64,000 nucleotides of DNA from Tranquillimonas rosea (GCF_900111315.1 NZ_FOGU01000004.1:124001-188000), one strand, 5' to 3'; shown: positions 54,376 through 63,890, counted from the stretch's first letter. The notes: generated from the sequence alone by a model not told the origin. Numbers and translations: made by a program.

Positions 54376-54493
54376 GGCTCTGCCCCCGGCCTGCCTGCGG
54401 CAGGCCTCCCCCGGGATATTTCTGGGCAGAAGAAGGGAAAGCCGAGAGGTATTCTTCTGTCTCGAAATATCCCGGGGGTGCGGGGGCAGAGCC
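54376..54493. repeat. Composite inverted-repeat hairpin with two opposed intergenic-repeat cores (copies B and C)
   Basis: Nested inverted repeats lie between the convergent cupin and pgi genes. The outer arms (13 bases, 54376-54388 with 54481-54493) and inner arms (15 bases, 54408-54422 with 54464-54478) are both perfect, and CAGAAGAA at 54427-54434 pairs with TTCTTCTG at 54452-54459. The left arm also holds its own perfect 8-bp hairpin (54388-54406). Each half is one copy of the intergenic repeat seen at 42110, 59632 and 63744. It may act as a bidirectional terminator. Confidence 0.8.
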
Positions 54494-54502
54494 CCCGCGA
54501 CC

Positions 54503-56104
54503 TCAGTCGCGGCGGGCGCGGACATGGTCGACAAGACGGCGGGTGGAGGCGTCCTTGTCCTCTGCGGAGACCTCCCCTGCCAGCACTGGCTCCAGCGCCT
54601 TGGCCAGTTCCTTGCCCAGTTCGACGCCCCACTGATCGAAGGAATTGAGGCCCAGCAGCGCGCCCTCGACGAAGACGCGGTGCTCGTAGAGCGCGACGAT
54701 CTGGCCAAGGACGAACGGCGTGAGTTGCGGATAGACCAGCATCGTCGACGGGCGATTGCCCGGAAAGACGCGGTGCCGCGCCTGCCGCTCCAGTTCCTCG
54801 CCTTCGAACTTGCCTTCGAGGAGCGCGCGCGCCTCGTCGAGGCTGCGCCCCCGCAGAAGCGCCTCGGCCTGCGCCAGGGCATTCGCGACGAGTAGGCGAT
54901 GCTGATGCGCAAGGTCGGGTTCGTGGCTTTCCGCGCCGACCATGAATTCACAGGGCACGACACGGGTCCCTTGGTGGATCAGCTGGTAGAAGGCGTGCTG
55001 GCCGTTCGTGCCCGGCTCGCCCCAGACGACCGGCCCGCTGTCCACGGGCAGCTCCTGCCCGTCCATCGCGACGCGCTTGCCGTTCGATTCCATCTCGAGC
55101 TGCTGAAGATAGGCCGGCAGGCGCGCCAGACGCTGCTCGTAGGGGAGCACGGCGCGGGTGGCGTGACCGCAGCCCTGATTGTGCCAGATCCCGACCAGGG
55201 CCAGCATCAGCGGCATGTTGTCGAGGGGTTCGGCCGATCGGAAATGCGTGTCCATCGCCTGTCCACCCGACAGGAACGCGCGGAACGCCTCGGGTCCGAC
55301 CGCGATCATCAGCGACAGCCCGATCGGGCCCCAGACCGAGTAGCGGCCGCCCACCCAGTCGGCGAAGCCGAAGACGCGGCTTTCGTCGATGCCCCACTGG
55401 TTGGTCTTGTCGAGCGCCGAGGAGAGCGCAGCGAACTGGCCCGCGGGGTCGCGCACCTGCTCGCCCATCCAGGCCTTGGCGGTGGCGGCGTTCGTCATCG
55501 TCTCGATCGTCGTGAAGGTCTTGGACGCGACGATCACCAGCGTCGTTTCGGGATCGAGTCCGCGCAGCGTGTCGGCGATCTGCGCGCCGTCGACATTCGA
55601 CACGAAATGGCAGCGCGGTCCGTCCTGGTAGGGGCTCAGCGCCTGCACCGCCATCGCGGGTCCGAGATCCGAGCCGCCGATGCCGATATTCACCACGTCG
55701 GTGATCCGGCCGCCCTGTCCGGTATAGTCGCCCTCTCGCACCGCCTGCGCGAAGCCTTCCATGCGGCCCAGCGTGCCCAGCACCTCGGGCATCACATCGG
55801 TACCGTCGACCGTCACCGGTCGCGCGTCGAGATTGCGCAGCGCGGTGTGCAGGACCGCCCTGCCCTCGGTCTCGTTGATCGGCGCGCCGTCGAACATCGC
55901 GTCGCGGCGGCCCGTCCAATCTGCCGCCTCGGCCATGTCGAGCAGGCCCTGCCTAGTCTCGGCATCGAGGTTCGTCTTGGAATAGTCGAACAGGAGATCT
56001 CCGGCCTCGACCGAGAAGCTCTCGGCCCTTTCGGCATCGAAGAGGTCCAGGATCGGGCGGTCGGCGACGGCGGCGGCCGTCTTTTGCAGGTCGGTCCAGT
56101 TCAT
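54503..56104 (-). CDS. pgi: Glucose-6-phosphate isomerase
   Basis: A 533-residue enzyme interconverting glucose-6-phosphate and fructose-6-phosphate. Motifs are [40 protein letters not shown] and the C-terminal [15 protein letters not shown]. The ATG at 56104 has GGAG 11 bases upstream; an alternative GTG at 56116 overlaps the pgl stop and would add four residues. It is the last gene of the zwf-pgl-pgi operon. Confidence 0.95.
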   Translation of the reverse strand: MNWTDLQKTAAAVADRPILDLFDAERAESFSVEAGDLLFDYSKTNLDAETRQGLLDMAEAADWTGRRDAMFDGAPINETEGRAVLHTALRNLDARPVTVDGTDVMPEVLGTLGRMEGFAQAVREGDYTGQGGRITDVVNIGIGGSDLGPAMAVQALSPYQDGPRCHFVSNVDGAQIADTLRGLDPETTLVIVASKTFTTIETMTNAATAKAWMGEQVRDPAGQFAALSSALDKTNQWGIDESRVFGFADWVGGRYSVWGPIGLSLMIAVGPEAFRAFLSGGQAMDTHFRSAEPLDNMPLMLALVGIWHNQGCGHATRAVLPYEQRLARLPAYLQQLEMESNGKRVAMDGQELPVDSGPVVWGEPGTNGQHAFYQLIHQGTRVVPCEFMVGAESHEPDLAHQHRLLVANALAQAEALLRGRSLDEARALLEGKFEGEELERQARHRVFPGNRPSTMLVYPQLTPFVLGQIVALYEHRVFVEGALLGLNSFDQWGVELGKELAKALEPVLAGEVSAEDKDASTRRLVDHVRARRD

Positions 56105-56112
56105 GTCGGCTT

Positions 56113-56784
56113 TCACTCCGCCCAGTGCACGGTCGCATCCCCGAGGATCGCCGCCACGGGCGCCTCGGACGGTTTCAGGTGGCGCGCGCGCTCCAGCGCC
56201 TCGCGCTTGGAAGGTCCGGTGATGAGCACGTGGGTCGACATCGCGCCACGCAGCACCGGGCCGGTCAGTGTGACGCGGGGTTCGGGCGCACCCCCGCCCC
56301 GCATCGCCATCACCGGCGGCGCATCGGATCTCAGCGCGTCGTCCAACCGGTCGGCGCCGGGAAACAGCGAGGCCGTGTGCATGTCGTCGCCCATGCCGAG
56401 GAGCAGCAGCGAGAGCGGCAATTCCGGACCGATCCGCGCGGCGAGCGTCTCCATCGCGTCCTCTGGGGTCTCGGTCGGCTCGTAGAGCGGCACGTACTGC
56501 GCCTCTTCCGCACGGCCCGTCAGGAGGCGCTGCCGCAGGAGGCGCGTGTTCGACCGCTCGTGATCCTCCGGCACCCAGCGTTCATCGGTCAGCATCACGT
56601 GGATGCGGCTCCAGTCCAGCGCGGCGCCCGACAGCGTGTCGAAGATCGGCCCCGGCGTGGTCCCGCCGGGCACCGCGAGCGAGGCGTGGTCCTGGTGAAG
56701 CAGGTACGACTTCAACTCGGACGACAGCCGGTCGGCCAGCGTCACCATCATCATCTCGCGGTCGGCGTATTCGACGAACTCCAT
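56113..56784 (-). CDS. pgl: 6-phosphogluconolactonase
   Basis: A 223-residue DevB-type lactonase hydrolysing 6-phosphogluconolactone, the product of the zwf enzyme encoded just upstream. Typical segments are [32 protein letters not shown] and [18 protein letters not shown]. It lies between zwf (32-base gap) and pgi, forming a compact glucose-6-phosphate oxidation unit that feeds the Entner-Doudoroff and pentose phosphate routes. Confidence 0.93.
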   Translation of the reverse strand: MEFVEYADREMMMVTLADRLSSELKSYLLHQDHASLAVPGGTTPGPIFDTLSGAALDWSRIHVMLTDERWVPEDHERSNTRLLRQRLLTGRAEEAQYVPLYEPTETPEDAMETLAARIGPELPLSLLLLGMGDDMHTASLFPGADRLDDALRSDAPPVMAMRGGGAPEPRVTLTGPVLRGAMSTHVLITGPSKREALERARHLKPSEAPVAAILGDATVHWAE

Positions 56785-56816
56785 TCTCGGGCCTTTCCGC
56801 GGGAGCGCGCCCCCGC

Positions 56817-58271
56817 CTATTCCTTGATCTCGCGCCAGCGGCGTCCTTCGCGGTGGATGAGGATCTGCGCGTCCTCGGGACCGGAGGTGCCCGGCTCATA
56901 GGGTTTCGGTGCGTCGCCCCGGGCCTCCCAGCCCTCGATGATCGGGTCGGTCCAGGCCCACGCGGCCTCGACCTCGTCGCCCCGCATGAAGAGGGTCTGG
57001 TTGCCGCGGATCACGTCCATGATCAGCCGCTCGTAGGCGTCCGGCACCTCGCCCGCCTCGGGACCGAGCGCGTCGGCAAAGCTCATGTCCAGCGGCACGT
57101 CGATCAGACGCATCCCGCCCGGCCCCGGTTCCTTGATCGTCACGCCCAGGGTCATCCCCTCGTTGGGCTGCAGCCGGATCGTCAGGATGTTGCGGTGCGC
57201 CTTCTCGGCCTGACCGAAGATCGAATGCGGCGCGTCCTTGAACACCACGGCGATCTCCGACGTGCGGGCGCGCAGCTTCTTGCCCGTGCGCAGGTAGAAC
57301 GGCGTGCCCGCCCACCGCCAGTTCGAGACGTGCAGCTTCATCGCGATGAAGCTCTCGGTCAGGCTCTGGGGGTCCTCCACGTCCTCGCGGTAGGAGGGCG
57401 CGCCGTTGAACGCGTCGTACTGCCCGCGGACGATGTCGTGCGGCGCGACGGGTTCAAGCGCGCGGATCACCTTGAGCTTCTCGTCGCGCACCGCGTCCGG
57501 GTCGAAGCGCGACGGCGGCTCCATGGCGATCAGGCACAGAAGCTGCATCAGGTGGTTCTGCACCATGTCCCGCATCGCGCCGGACTTGTCGTAATAGGCG
57601 CCGCGGCCACCGACGCCGACGGTCTCGGCCACGGTGATCTGGATGTGGTCGACATACTGGCTGTTCCAGAGCGGCTCGAACAGGACATTGCCGAACCGCA
57701 CGGCCATCAGGTTCTGAACCGTCTCCTTCCCGAGATAATGGTCGATGCGGTAGATCTGAGTCTCGTCGAAATGCTGCGCCAGGGTTCGGTTCAGAGTGCG
57801 CGCGGTCTCGAGATCGCGGCCGAACGGTTTTTCCACCACGATCCGGCTCTGCGAATCGGCGATGTTGTGTTCGTGCAGGCGTTCGGCCAGGGCGCCGAAC
57901 AGGCTCGGCGCGACCGAGAAGTAGAAGGCACGCACGGTGTCGCTGCTCATCGTCTGGGCGAGCTCCGACCAGCCGCCGGTCCCGGTCGCGTCGATCGCGA
58001 CATAATGGATCTGCTCGATGAAGGCGTCGACGCACTCCTTCGGGCGGCGGTCCTTGTCGATGAACTCCTCCAGCGCCTCGCGGGCCATGTCGCGATAGGC
58101 CTGGTCGTCGAGCTCGGAGCGCGCCGCGCCGATGATCCGGCTGCCCTCGGGCATCTGGCCGGCCATGAAGCGGCGGAACAGGCCCGGAAGGATCTTGCGC
58201 CGCGCCAGATCTCCCGTGCCTCCGAAGATCACAAGGTCGAACCGATCGACGGGAATGACGCGTGACACCAT
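56817..58271 (-). CDS. zwf: Glucose-6-phosphate 1-dehydrogenase
   Basis: A 484-residue NADP-dependent enzyme, first step of the oxidative pentose phosphate/Entner-Doudoroff route. The cofactor loop FGGTGDLARRKILPGLF and the active-site RIDHYLGKETVQNLM are exact family signatures. The ATG at 58271 is chosen because the next residues lead directly into the nucleotide fold; a longer reading adds 37 unrelated residues. First gene of the operon. Confidence 0.96.
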   Translation of the reverse strand: MVSRVIPVDRFDLVIFGGTGDLARRKILPGLFRRFMAGQMPEGSRIIGAARSELDDQAYRDMAREALEEFIDKDRRPKECVDAFIEQIHYVAIDATGTGGWSELAQTMSSDTVRAFYFSVAPSLFGALAERLHEHNIADSQSRIVVEKPFGRDLETARTLNRTLAQHFDETQIYRIDHYLGKETVQNLMAVRFGNVLFEPLWNSQYVDHIQITVAETVGVGGRGAYYDKSGAMRDMVQNHLMQLLCLIAMEPPSRFDPDAVRDEKLKVIRALEPVAPHDIVRGQYDAFNGAPSYREDVEDPQSLTESFIAMKLHVSNWRWAGTPFYLRTGKKLRARTSEIAVVFKDAPHSIFGQAEKAHRNILTIRLQPNEGMTLGVTIKEPGPGGMRLIDVPLDMSFADALGPEAGEVPDAYERLIMDVIRGNQTLFMRGDEVEAAWAWTDPIIEGWEARGDAPKPYEPGTSGPEDAQILIHREGRRWREIKE

Positions 58272-58397
58272 GGAGATCCTCGCTTTCGTCCTGCCTGCCG
58301 CCGCCGTTAGCGCTATCGGCTTACCGCCGTGCGTATAGAGGCGGCGCCGCCACGTGTCTAGCATCGTGGCGGCAGAGGACAAACCTCGGTCGCGGTC

Positions 58398-58982
58398 TCA
58401 CGCCTCGAGTTCCGCATCCCAGTAGAGAAAGTCGAGCCAGGTCTCGTGCAGGTGGTTCGGAGGGAACCGCCGGCCCATGTTCTTCAGCTCTTCCGCCCCC
58501 GGCTGCCGCGGCGGCTTGCGCAGCGACATGCCCACCTTCTTGAGGCTCTTCGAGCCCTTGGCGAGATTGCACCGCGAACATGCGGCGACGACGTTCTCCC
58601 AGCTGGTGATGCCCCCACGGGCGCGCGGCACCACGTGATCGAAGGTCAGGTCGCCCTTGCTGCCGCAGTACTGGCAGCAGAATTCGTCCCTCAGAAACAA
58701 ATTGAAGCGCGTGAAGGCCACGCGCTTCTGCGGTTTGACGAAATCCTTCAGCACCACCACCGAGGGTATTCGGATTTCCGTCGTGGGCGAGCGGACGAGG
58801 GTGTCGTACTCGGCGACGATGTCCACCCGGTCCAGCCACGCCGCCTTGATCGCCTCCTGCCAGGGCCAGAGCGACAGGGGGTAATACGACAGCGGCCGGT
58901 AATCGGCGTTCAGCACCAATGCCGGATGGTGTTTGAGGTTGTTTGGTTCACGAACGAAACTCGTCCTGAATTCGCCGTCCAT
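58398..58982 (-). CDS. HNH endonuclease family protein
   Basis: A 194-residue protein. The HNH core shows zinc-finger cysteines in CCQYCGS and CSRCN flanking the catalytic LTFDHVVPRARGG. The N-terminal half (LVLNADYRPLSYYPLSLWPWQEAI) is the pattern of a chromosomal HNH family widespread in alphaproteobacteria, distinct from restriction or phage enzymes. GGAG precedes the ATG at 58982. It is a housekeeping-type gene of unknown role and not part of any visible mobile element. Confidence 0.88.
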   Translation of the reverse strand: MDGEFRTSFVREPNNLKHHPALVLNADYRPLSYYPLSLWPWQEAIKAAWLDRVDIVAEYDTLVRSPTTEIRIPSVVVLKDFVKPQKRVAFTRFNLFLRDEFCCQYCGSKGDLTFDHVVPRARGGITSWENVVAACSRCNLAKGSKSLKKVGMSLRKPPRQPGAEELKNMGRRFPPNHLHETWLDFLYWDAELEA

Positions 58983-59186
58983 GAGTGACTCCGTTCCCGC
59001 CCTGTCTGCCCCTCGGTGGCACCAGAGCGGGACGACCCGCCCCAGCACTCGATGAAACTATATCTGGCGCTCGCCGCCAAACAAGCCCCATGATTTGCCG
59101 CGAGCCTTAGGCCGATTCTGTCACATCGGTATGACAGCACCACGCTCGGGGCTGACAGGGGGCCCCGAGAGGCTAGACTGACATCG

Positions 59187-59618
59187 ATGAAAGATGCAAC
59201 GCCCCCGCCCCCCGGCGACCTTCTCGAGGCCGCGCTCTATGTCGACGACCTCGCCGCGGCGCAGGATTTCTACGGTGGCCTCCTCGGTCTCGAGGAAGTG
59301 CTGCGCGTCGAGGGCCGCCATGTCTTCTACCGTCTGGGCCAGGCGATCTTGCTGGTCTTTGATCCCGATGCCACGGAACAGCCGCCCTCGAACCCCGACC
59401 TCCCGGTGCCGCCCCACGGCGCCCGCGGTGCGGGCCATCTGTGCTTTTCCGCCTCGGGCGAGCAGATCGAGGCCTGGGCGGCGCGCCTCACCGCCGCCGG
59501 CCACGGCATCGAGGCCGACTTCCACTGGCCGAACGGTGCCCGCTCGATCTATTTCCGCGACCCGTCGGGCAATTCACTCGAGATGGCCGAACCCCGGCTC
59601 TGGTTTCCGCGCCACTGA
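59187..59618 (+). CDS. VOC family (glyoxalase/bleomycin-resistance-like) protein
   Basis: A 143-residue protein with one complete VOC domain made of two beta-alpha-beta3 units. The first begins EAALYVDDLAAAQDFYGGLLGLEEV, and the second contains GHLCFSA and ends with FRDPSGNSLEMAEP, where the Glu is a likely metal ligand. Function is not predictable (dioxygenase, lyase or resistance protein). It stands alone, with an intergenic repeat 14 bases after its stop. Confidence 0.85.
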   Translation: MKDATPPPPGDLLEAALYVDDLAAAQDFYGGLLGLEEVLRVEGRHVFYRLGQAILLVFDPDATEQPPSNPDLPVPPHGARGAGHLCFSASGEQIEAWAARLTAAGHGIEADFHWPNGARSIYFRDPSGNSLEMAEPRLWFPRH

Positions 59619-59631
59619 GACGCGGCCTCTT

Positions 59632-59693
59632 TGGTCCGGAAAATATCCTCGGGGGGCTTGCCGTAGGCAAGCGGGGGCGGACAGCCCCCTCCC
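59632..59693 (-). repeat. Intergenic repeat, copy D, with adjacent hairpins
   Basis: On the minus strand the core reads GAGGATATTTT then a CCAAAGAGG end (59651 to about 59624). It is preceded on that strand by two small hairpins, CTTGCC-GTA-GGCAAG and a GGGGGC/GCCCCC stem. It lies between the convergent VOC gene and the esterase gene, so it may end both transcripts. Confidence 0.65.
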
Positions 59694-59705
59694 CGGCCAG
59701 GGTCC

Positions 59706-60380
59706 CTAGCCGGCGCTCTCCAGCCCTAGCCGTTCGCGCATGAAGGCCAGCGCCAGGCTCAGCCCGTCGGGCGCGATGCCGTGGCCCGTGCCCTGCATCA
59801 CGTGGGCATAGACGTCGAAGCCCGCATCCTGCAGCGCCTGCGCCGCCTCGGGCATCGACTCGGGCGGCACGACTTCGTCCTGGTCGCCGTGCATCAGCAG
59901 CACCGACGGGCGCACGCGCACCGTCTCCTCCAGCTCCTCGGGCCGCAGCAGCCGGCCCGACACGCCGACGATCCCGGCATAGGGCGCGCGCCGCTTCGGC
60001 GCCACGTGCAGCGCCATCATCGTCCCCTGGGAAAAGCCCAGCAGGATCGTCCGCTCCGACGGCACCTCCTCGTCCGCGGCGATCTGGTCGAGAAAGGCGT
60101 CGAGGTCGCCCGCCGCGGCCATCATCCCCTCTTCCGCCGCCACGGGATCGGAGCCGTCGATCCAGGGGATCGGAAACCACTGGAATCCCATGGGGTTCGC
60201 GACGCATTGCTCCGGCGCGTCCGGGGCAACGAAGGCGGTGCCCGGCAAGTGCTCTCCCAGCGGATCGGCCAGACCCAGAAGGTCGTTGCCGTCGGCGCCG
60301 TAGCCATGCAGCAGGATCACCAGCGACGTCGCCTGTCCGACCTCGGGGCCGCGGCGCTTGTAGTCCAGTACGCGTGTCAT
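59706..60380 (-). CDS. Carboxylesterase/phospholipase family protein
   Basis: A 224-residue alpha/beta hydrolase of the carboxylesterase/lysophospholipase type. The triad is visible: Ser in GFSQGTMMAL, Asp in HGDQDEVVPP and His in GTGHGIAPDG. The oxyanion region is ILLHGYGADGNDLLG. The start overlaps the DNA glycosylase stop by ATGA, so it is the last member of the cbiD-cobK-glycosylase-esterase transcript. The substrate is probably a short-chain ester. Confidence 0.88.
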   Translation of the reverse strand: MTRVLDYKRRGPEVGQATSLVILLHGYGADGNDLLGLADPLGEHLPGTAFVAPDAPEQCVANPMGFQWFPIPWIDGSDPVAAEEGMMAAAGDLDAFLDQIAADEEVPSERTILLGFSQGTMMALHVAPKRRAPYAGIVGVSGRLLRPEELEETVRVRPSVLLMHGDQDEVVPPESMPEAAQALQDAGFDVYAHVMQGTGHGIAPDGLSLALAFMRERLGLESAG

Positions 60381-61009
60381 CGAATGCCTTCCCTGTCCTT
60401 CGCCACCCGGTAGTAGGCCCACAGCGCCCGCGCCGCAACGCCCCGCCATGGTGACCAGGCCTCGGCCATCGCGCGGAAGTCCCGCTCGCGCGGGCGGGCC
60501 GGCAGCTTGAACAGCACCCGCGCCGATTCCTGCAGCGCCAGGTCCGCCGGCGCGAACACGTCCGCCCGCCCCAGCGAGAACATCGCGTAGATCTCCGCCG
60601 TCCAGCGGCCGATCCCCGGCACCTTGACCAGCCGCTCGATCACCTCCTCGCTCGGCGCCTCCCGCAGCGCGCGATAGTCGATCCGCGCCGCCGCCAGTTC
60701 GCGGGCATAACGGATCTTCTGCCGCGACAGCCCGCAGGCCCTGAGCTCGTCGTCGCTGGCCCACATGATCTTGCGCGGCCCCGTCAGCCCCGCCGCCTTC
60801 AGCCGCCGCCAGATCGTGTTCGCCGCCGCGACGCTGAGCTGCTGGCTGACGATCGCGTCGAGCAGCGCCGCGAACCCGTCCCGGCGCCGTCGCAGGGGCA
60901 GCGGCCCCGTCGCCGCCAGTGCCGTGGCAAAGCGCGGCTCGCGCGCGGCCAGCCACGCCGCGCCCTCGGCCACGCAGGCCGGCGTCTCTATGATCCGCTC
61001 GTCCGTCAC
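60377..61009 (-). CDS. DNA-3-methyladenine glycosylase (AlkA-like)
   Basis: A 210-residue base-excision repair enzyme of the HhH-GPD superfamily. The helix-hairpin-helix is LVKVPGIGRWTAEI, and the catalytic Asp lies in FAPADLALQ. LLDAIVSQQLSVAAANTIW is the usual preceding helix pair. It lacks the N-terminal domain of E. coli AlkA, as do most short bacterial forms. Start is GTG at 61009, overlapping the cobK stop (GTGA), so it is translationally tied to a cobalamin gene. Confidence 0.87.
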   Translation of the reverse strand: MTDERIIETPACVAEGAAWLAAREPRFATALAATGPLPLRRRRDGFAALLDAIVSQQLSVAAANTIWRRLKAAGLTGPRKIMWASDDELRACGLSRQKIRYARELAAARIDYRALREAPSEEVIERLVKVPGIGRWTAEIYAMFSLGRADVFAPADLALQESARVLFKLPARPRERDFRAMAEAWSPWRGVAARALWAYYRVAKDREGIR

Positions 61010-61743
61010 AGCCGCCGCCGCACCCAGCCGAGCGCCGCGGCCACGGTCTGCAGCTTCGGCCCCTCGGGCTGAAGTGGGCGCCGGATCATCGCCACTGGCA
61101 GGTGGAGATGCCGCGCGGCGTCCAGCTTCGCCCGGCTGGCCGAGCCGCCGGCATTCTTCGCCACCAGCCAGTCGATTCCCAGCCGCCGGAACAGCACCTC
61201 CTCGTCCTCCACATCGAAGGGCGGCGCGCCGACCATGAAATGCCCGTTCGGGAAGGGAAAGGCCCGGTCCGGCGTATCGATCTGCCGGCACACCAGCTCC
61301 CGCCCCTCGAGGTTGGCAAAGCGCTCCAGCCCCTGCCGCCCGGTCGCCAGGAAGACCCGCGCGCCGGCGGGAATGAACCGCGCGGCATCGCTCTCGTCGT
61401 TCAGGAAATGCCAGCGGTCGCCGTCCACCGGCATCCAGGGCGGTCGCAGGAACTGCACGTAGCTCAGCCCCAGCGCATCGCAGACCTCCGCCGTGCGGTG
61501 GCTGATCCGGGCGGCGAACGGGTGGGTGGCGTCCATCACCGCATCGATTCTCTCGCGCTTCAACCAGTCGGCGAACCCCTCGGCCCCGCCGAAGCCGCCG
61601 ATCCGCGTGGCGACCCCAAGGGGCCGGGGCGAGCGGGTGGCGCCGGCCAGCGAGGCGATGACGCTCACCCGGCGCTCGCTGCCGAGCGCGGCGGCCAGCT
61701 GCCGCGCCTCCGCCGTCCCCGCAAGGAGCAACAGCCGCATCAT
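61006..61743 (-). CDS. cobK: Precorrin-6A reductase
   Basis: A 245-residue NADPH-dependent enzyme of corrin ring synthesis (CobK/CbiJ family). The nucleotide-binding N-terminus is LLLLAGTAEARQLA, then DATHPFAARIS and YVQFLRPPW, VFLATGRQGLERF and the C-terminal WLVAKNAGGSASRAKLDAARHL. The first of two adjacent ATGs overlaps the cbiD stop (ATGA), and its own stop overlaps the glycosylase GTG. Confidence 0.92.
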   Translation of the reverse strand: MMRLLLLAGTAEARQLAAALGSERRVSVIASLAGATRSPRPLGVATRIGGFGGAEGFADWLKRERIDAVMDATHPFAARISHRTAEVCDALGLSYVQFLRPPWMPVDGDRWHFLNDESDAARFIPAGARVFLATGRQGLERFANLEGRELVCRQIDTPDRAFPFPNGHFMVGAPPFDVEDEEVLFRRLGIDWLVAKNAGGSASRAKLDAARHLHLPVAMIRRPLQPEGPKLQTVAAALGWVRRRL

Positions 61744-62786
61744 TCCGCGCGCGCCACGATCCGCCCGGCGCGGTCGCAGGCCACCACGTCGACGCGGATT
61801 CCGCTCTCGCCCACCATCCGGTCCAGCTCGCGCAGCGCGCCCCCCGCGATCACCTCCGCCAGGTCCGGGCCGACGCGCTCATGGGCCTCCAGCACCGTCT
61901 CCGCCTCCGCGATCTCAGGCCGTCCGGCGTCACGCGCCAGCCGCGCGAAATCCACCTGTGACCGCGCCGAATGCAGATCCCGCGCGCCCTGTCCCAGCTT
62001 GGTCAGCTTCCCGAGCCCGCCCGCGACGGTCAGGCGCGGCACCGGGTGGCGGACGAGGTACTTCACCAGCCCGCCGACGAAATCCCCCATGTCGAGCATC
62101 GCGTGGTCCGGCAGCCCGTGCAGGGCCTGCACCGCCCGCTCGCTCTGCGCGCCCGTGGCGCCGGCGACATGCACCGCGCCCGCGGCACGGGCGACGTCGA
62201 TGCCACGATGGATCGAGGCGATCCAGGCCGCACAGGAGAACGGCCGCACCACACCGGTCGTGCCCAGGACCGAAAGGCCGCCCTCGATTCCAAGCCGCGG
62301 GTTCCAGGTCTTCGCGGCGATCTCCGCGCCGCCGGGGATCGACACCGTGATCTTGACGTCGCCCGCCTGCCCCAGCTCCGCGGCCAGCGCGGAGACCTCG
62401 GCGGCCATCATCTGCCGCGGCACCGGGTTGATCGCGGGTTCGCCCGGCGGCAGCGGCAGGCCCGCGCGGGTGATCGTGCCGACCCCGGGCCCCGCCCGAA
62501 ACACTACGCCGCCCCGCGACGGCGCCACTCGCGCCACGACCATGCAGCCATGGGTCACGTCCGGATCATCGCCCGCATCCTTCACGATCCCCGCCTCGGC
62601 CCAATCCTCGCCCGCCGCCCGGTGGGCGAGCGCAAAGACCGGCGCCTCCCCTCGCGGCAGCACGATCGACACCGTCTCGGGAAATTCCCCCGCCCACAGC
62701 CGCGTCAGCGCCGCCTTGACGGCGGCGGTCGCGCAGGCGCCCGTGGTCCAGCCACGGCGCAGATCGGGAGGGGCATCGCGGGCCAT
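61740..62786 (-). CDS. cbiD: Cobalt-precorrin-5B C1-methyltransferase
   Basis: A 348-residue protein of the CbiD family, which methylates C1 of the corrin ring. Characteristic segments are RRGWTTGACATAAVKAAL at the N-terminus, DPDVTHGCMV, PAINPVPRQMM and SVLGTTGVVRPFS. The ATG at 62786 begins directly before the conserved RRGWTTG. CbiD is often named with the anaerobic pathway, yet it also occurs in Rhodobacteraceae that otherwise use Cob-type enzymes. Divergent from cobA across 86 bases. Confidence 0.92.
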   Translation of the reverse strand: MARDAPPDLRRGWTTGACATAAVKAALTRLWAGEFPETVSIVLPRGEAPVFALAHRAAGEDWAEAGIVKDAGDDPDVTHGCMVVARVAPSRGGVVFRAGPGVGTITRAGLPLPPGEPAINPVPRQMMAAEVSALAAELGQAGDVKITVSIPGGAEIAAKTWNPRLGIEGGLSVLGTTGVVRPFSCAAWIASIHRGIDVARAAGAVHVAGATGAQSERAVQALHGLPDHAMLDMGDFVGGLVKYLVRHPVPRLTVAGGLGKLTKLGQGARDLHSARSQVDFARLARDAGRPEIAEAETVLEAHERVGPDLAEVIAGGALRELDRMVGESGIRVDVVACDRAGRIVARAE

Positions 62787-62872
62787 GCTGGGGACTCTAG
62801 CCCCCCCGCCCATCGCCGCCAATCCGGACCGTCGGATTTGCAGCCTGCGGCCGGCCGCGCCATAAGGTCGCC

Positions 62873-63724
62873 ATGACCGAGTCGCTCCTTCCCCCCGGCG
62901 TACTGCCGGACTTTCCGCCCGGCTGGGTCTGGCTCTGCGGGGCGGGGCCGGGCGATCCCGGCCTTCTGACGCTGCATGCGTTGAACGCGCTCCGCCAGGC
63001 GGACGCGGTCGTCTACGACGCGCTCGTCGCGCCCGAGATCCTTGACTGGTGCAAGCCGGGCGCCGAGAAAATCTACGCCGGCAAGCGCGGCGGCAAGCCC
63101 TCGGCCCAGCAGCGCGACATCTCGCTCCGGCTGGTCGACCTCGCGCGCGAGGGCAACCGCGTGCTCCGCCTCAAGGGGGGCGACCCCTTCGTCTTCGGCC
63201 GCGGCGGCGAGGAATCCCAGACCCTTGTCCAGCACGGCGTGCCGATCCGCATCATCCCCGGCATCACCGCCGGGATCGGCGGTCTGGCCTATGCCGGCAT
63301 CCCCGTGACCCATCGCGACGTGAACCAGTCGGTCACCTTCGTCACCGGGCATGACCAGTCCGGCGAAACCCCGGGCAGCCTCGACTGGGCGGCGATCGCC
63401 CGCGGCAGCCAGGTCATCGTGATCTACATGGGCATGAAGCACATCGCCCGGATCACCGGCGCCCTCCGCGCCGCCGGCCGTCCCGAAGACGAACCGGTAG
63501 CCGTCGTCACCGGCGCCACCCTCGCCGGGCAGCAGGTGGTCGAGACGACCCTGGCGCGCTGCACGGACGACATCGACGCCGCCGGGCTCGAACCCCCGGC
63601 GGTGATCTGCGTGGGCCGCGCCGTGCTGATGCGCCAGGCGCTCGACTGGCAGGCGATGCTGGCCGGCACCGCCCCCCGCGACACCGACCCGCTCGGCCGC
63701 GGCCGACCCGCCGAAAGCGCCTGA
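62873..63724 (+). CDS. cobA: Uroporphyrinogen-III C-methyltransferase
   Basis: A 283-residue SAM-dependent methyltransferase forming precorrin-2, the entry to cobalamin and siroheme. Signature regions are GAGPGDPGLLTLHALNAL, VVYDALV, RLKGGDPFVFGRGGEE, PGITAGIGGLAYAGIPVTHR and YMGMKHIARI. A short N-terminal extension precedes the first motif. There are no CysG oxidase/ferrochelatase domains, so it is the CobA form. Confidence 0.94.
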   Translation: MTESLLPPGVLPDFPPGWVWLCGAGPGDPGLLTLHALNALRQADAVVYDALVAPEILDWCKPGAEKIYAGKRGGKPSAQQRDISLRLVDLAREGNRVLRLKGGDPFVFGRGGEESQTLVQHGVPIRIIPGITAGIGGLAYAGIPVTHRDVNQSVTFVTGHDQSGETPGSLDWAAIARGSQVIVIYMGMKHIARITGALRAAGRPEDEPVAVVTGATLAGQQVVETTLARCTDDIDAAGLEPPAVICVGRAVLMRQALDWQAMLAGTAPRDTDPLGRGRPAESA

Positions 63725-63743
63725 TGCCCCGCGCGCCCGTTCC

Positions 63744-63772
63744 ATTCTTCTGCCCCAAAATATCCCCGCCGG
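63744..63772 (-). repeat. Intergenic repeat, copy E
   Basis: On the minus strand it reads GGGGATATTTTGGGGCAGAAGAAT. The sequence to its right contains GC-rich self-complementary stretches (GCCCGCGCGGGC). It sits between cobA and the cobB start. Confidence 0.7.
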
Positions 63773-63890
63773 AGGCCCCGCCCGCGCGGGCCCCCGGCCC
63801 GCGCGGGCGGCATCGCGACGGCCGGAGAGCGGCGCAAATTGGGGACGTGCGCCACAGGCGCGCATTCCGGAAACTGCCGGTCCGGCGGAC

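Noticed and set aside
58398-58982. HNH protein as part of a restriction or phage system
   Set aside because: No methyltransferase, portal or terminase gene is near, and the N-terminal pattern belongs to a widespread chromosomal family in alphaproteobacteria.
62787-62872. Cobalamin riboswitch between cbiD and cobA
   Set aside because: The gap is only 86 bases and no B12-box-like sequence or multi-helix fold is visible.
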